Shown: positions 12,812 through 12,940 of the stretch, in pieces | How the letters are laid out: the number at the start of each line of letters is the position of its first letter | Position numbering within the stretch: the first letter of the stretch is position 1 | DNA from: Nitrospirota bacterium | Lineage (GTDB): Bacteria; Nitrospirota; Thermodesulfovibrionia; JACRGW01 | NCBI GenBank assembly: GCA_016212195.1 | Contig: JACRGW010000001.1 | Location: 1-12,940, forward strand | Direction of reading: 5' to 3' | DNA length: 12,940 bases | Position numbers and translations under genes: made by a program | Notes under the pieces: model-generated | Told to the model about the DNA's origin: nothing | The model's input: only the letters and a program-made list of their open reading frames with translations | Database searches by the model: none

Positions 12812-12940
12812 ATGTCGAAGATACTTAAAGCCCCGGGGATGAATAAATGCATAGGATGTTATGCCTGCATGCTCACCTGTGCGAGGTATAACTACGATAG
12901 TTTTTCACCTTTAAGGAGCGCCATCCAGATAAGGACCCGA
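12812..12940 (+). CDS. 4Fe-4S ferredoxin-type electron transfer protein, 3' truncated
   Basis: Only the first 43 codons are present; the gene runs off the window. Cys13-X2-Cys16-X2-Cys19-X3-Cys23 (CIGCYACMLTC) is a complete cysteine set of a bacterial 4Fe-4S ferredoxin fold, so the protein binds at least one cluster. The sequence around it (APGMNKCIGCYACMLTCARYN) resembles multi-cluster ferredoxins of the HycB/DmsB type, including those encoded next to tungsten aldehyde:ferredoxin oxidoreductases; that link is inference and needs the downstream gene. The ATG at 12812 is supported by the promoter 6 bases upstream and absence of any other start; there is no Shine-Dalgarno sequence. It has no visible link to the preceding ECF group and appears to begin a new transcription unit. 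Confidence 0.85.
   Translation, partial: MSKILKAPGMNKCIGCYACMLTCARYNYDSFSPLRSAIQIRTR

Overview
The window is a chromosomal segment from a diderm bacterium. It carries an Omp85 outer-membrane insertase, the LPS-export genes lptC, lptA and lptB, sigma-54, and a ferredoxin start. The base composition is moderately AT-rich, and arginine and isoleucine are mostly coded by AGG/AGA and ATA. Gene content and order (lptC-lptA-lptB-rpoN-hpf, a SurA-like protein after an Omp85 gene, and a type of Trp/Tyr-rich exported protein I associate with such genomes) fit Nitrospirota, for example a Thermodesulfovibrio relative, or Desulfobacterota. This placement is inference, not proof. I see no mobile element, CRISPR array, tRNA or rRNA, and no gene-free stretch over 300 bases.

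Layout. From 1 to 5056 everything reads rightward: a 5'-truncated BamA/TamA-family protein, a SurA-like exported chaperone without its PPIase domain, an NfeD membrane protease with its usual stomatin/slipin partner, and a TVP38/DedA-type membrane protein. From 5057 to 10160 everything reads leftward, in transcription order hflX, lptC, lptA, lptB, rpoN, hpf. From 10249 to the end everything reads rightward again: yggU (DUF167), then an ECF sigma factor, a zinc-finger anti-sigma factor, a CpxP/Spy-like periplasmic helical protein and an aromatic-rich exported protein, and finally the first 43 codons of a 4Fe-4S ferredoxin cut by the window end.

How the genes work together. Most of the window concerns building and guarding the cell envelope: outer-membrane protein insertion and chaperoning, LPS transport (inner-membrane ATPase LptB, bridge proteins LptC and LptA), membrane-protein quality control (NfeD-slipin), and a probable sigma/anti-sigma stress switch with periplasmic effectors. 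RpoN and HPF link this to nitrogen/stress transcription and ribosome hibernation.

Most notable observations. (1) Four genes (nfeD, lptC, hflX, ferredoxin) have sigma-70-like promoters whose -10 box ends only 6-7 bases before the start codon, with no usable Shine-Dalgarno site. This suggests leaderless mRNAs, whereas several downstream operon genes carry AGGAGG. (2) The signal peptide of the SurA-like protein is written almost entirely in two inverted arrays of a 7-bp repeat. (3) The TVP38-like gene has no ATG/GTG/TTG that would include its first membrane helix, so a non-canonical start is likely. (4) The four-gene ECF module has an anti-sigma factor lacking one usual zinc ligand and ends in an uncharacterised aromatic-rich protein.
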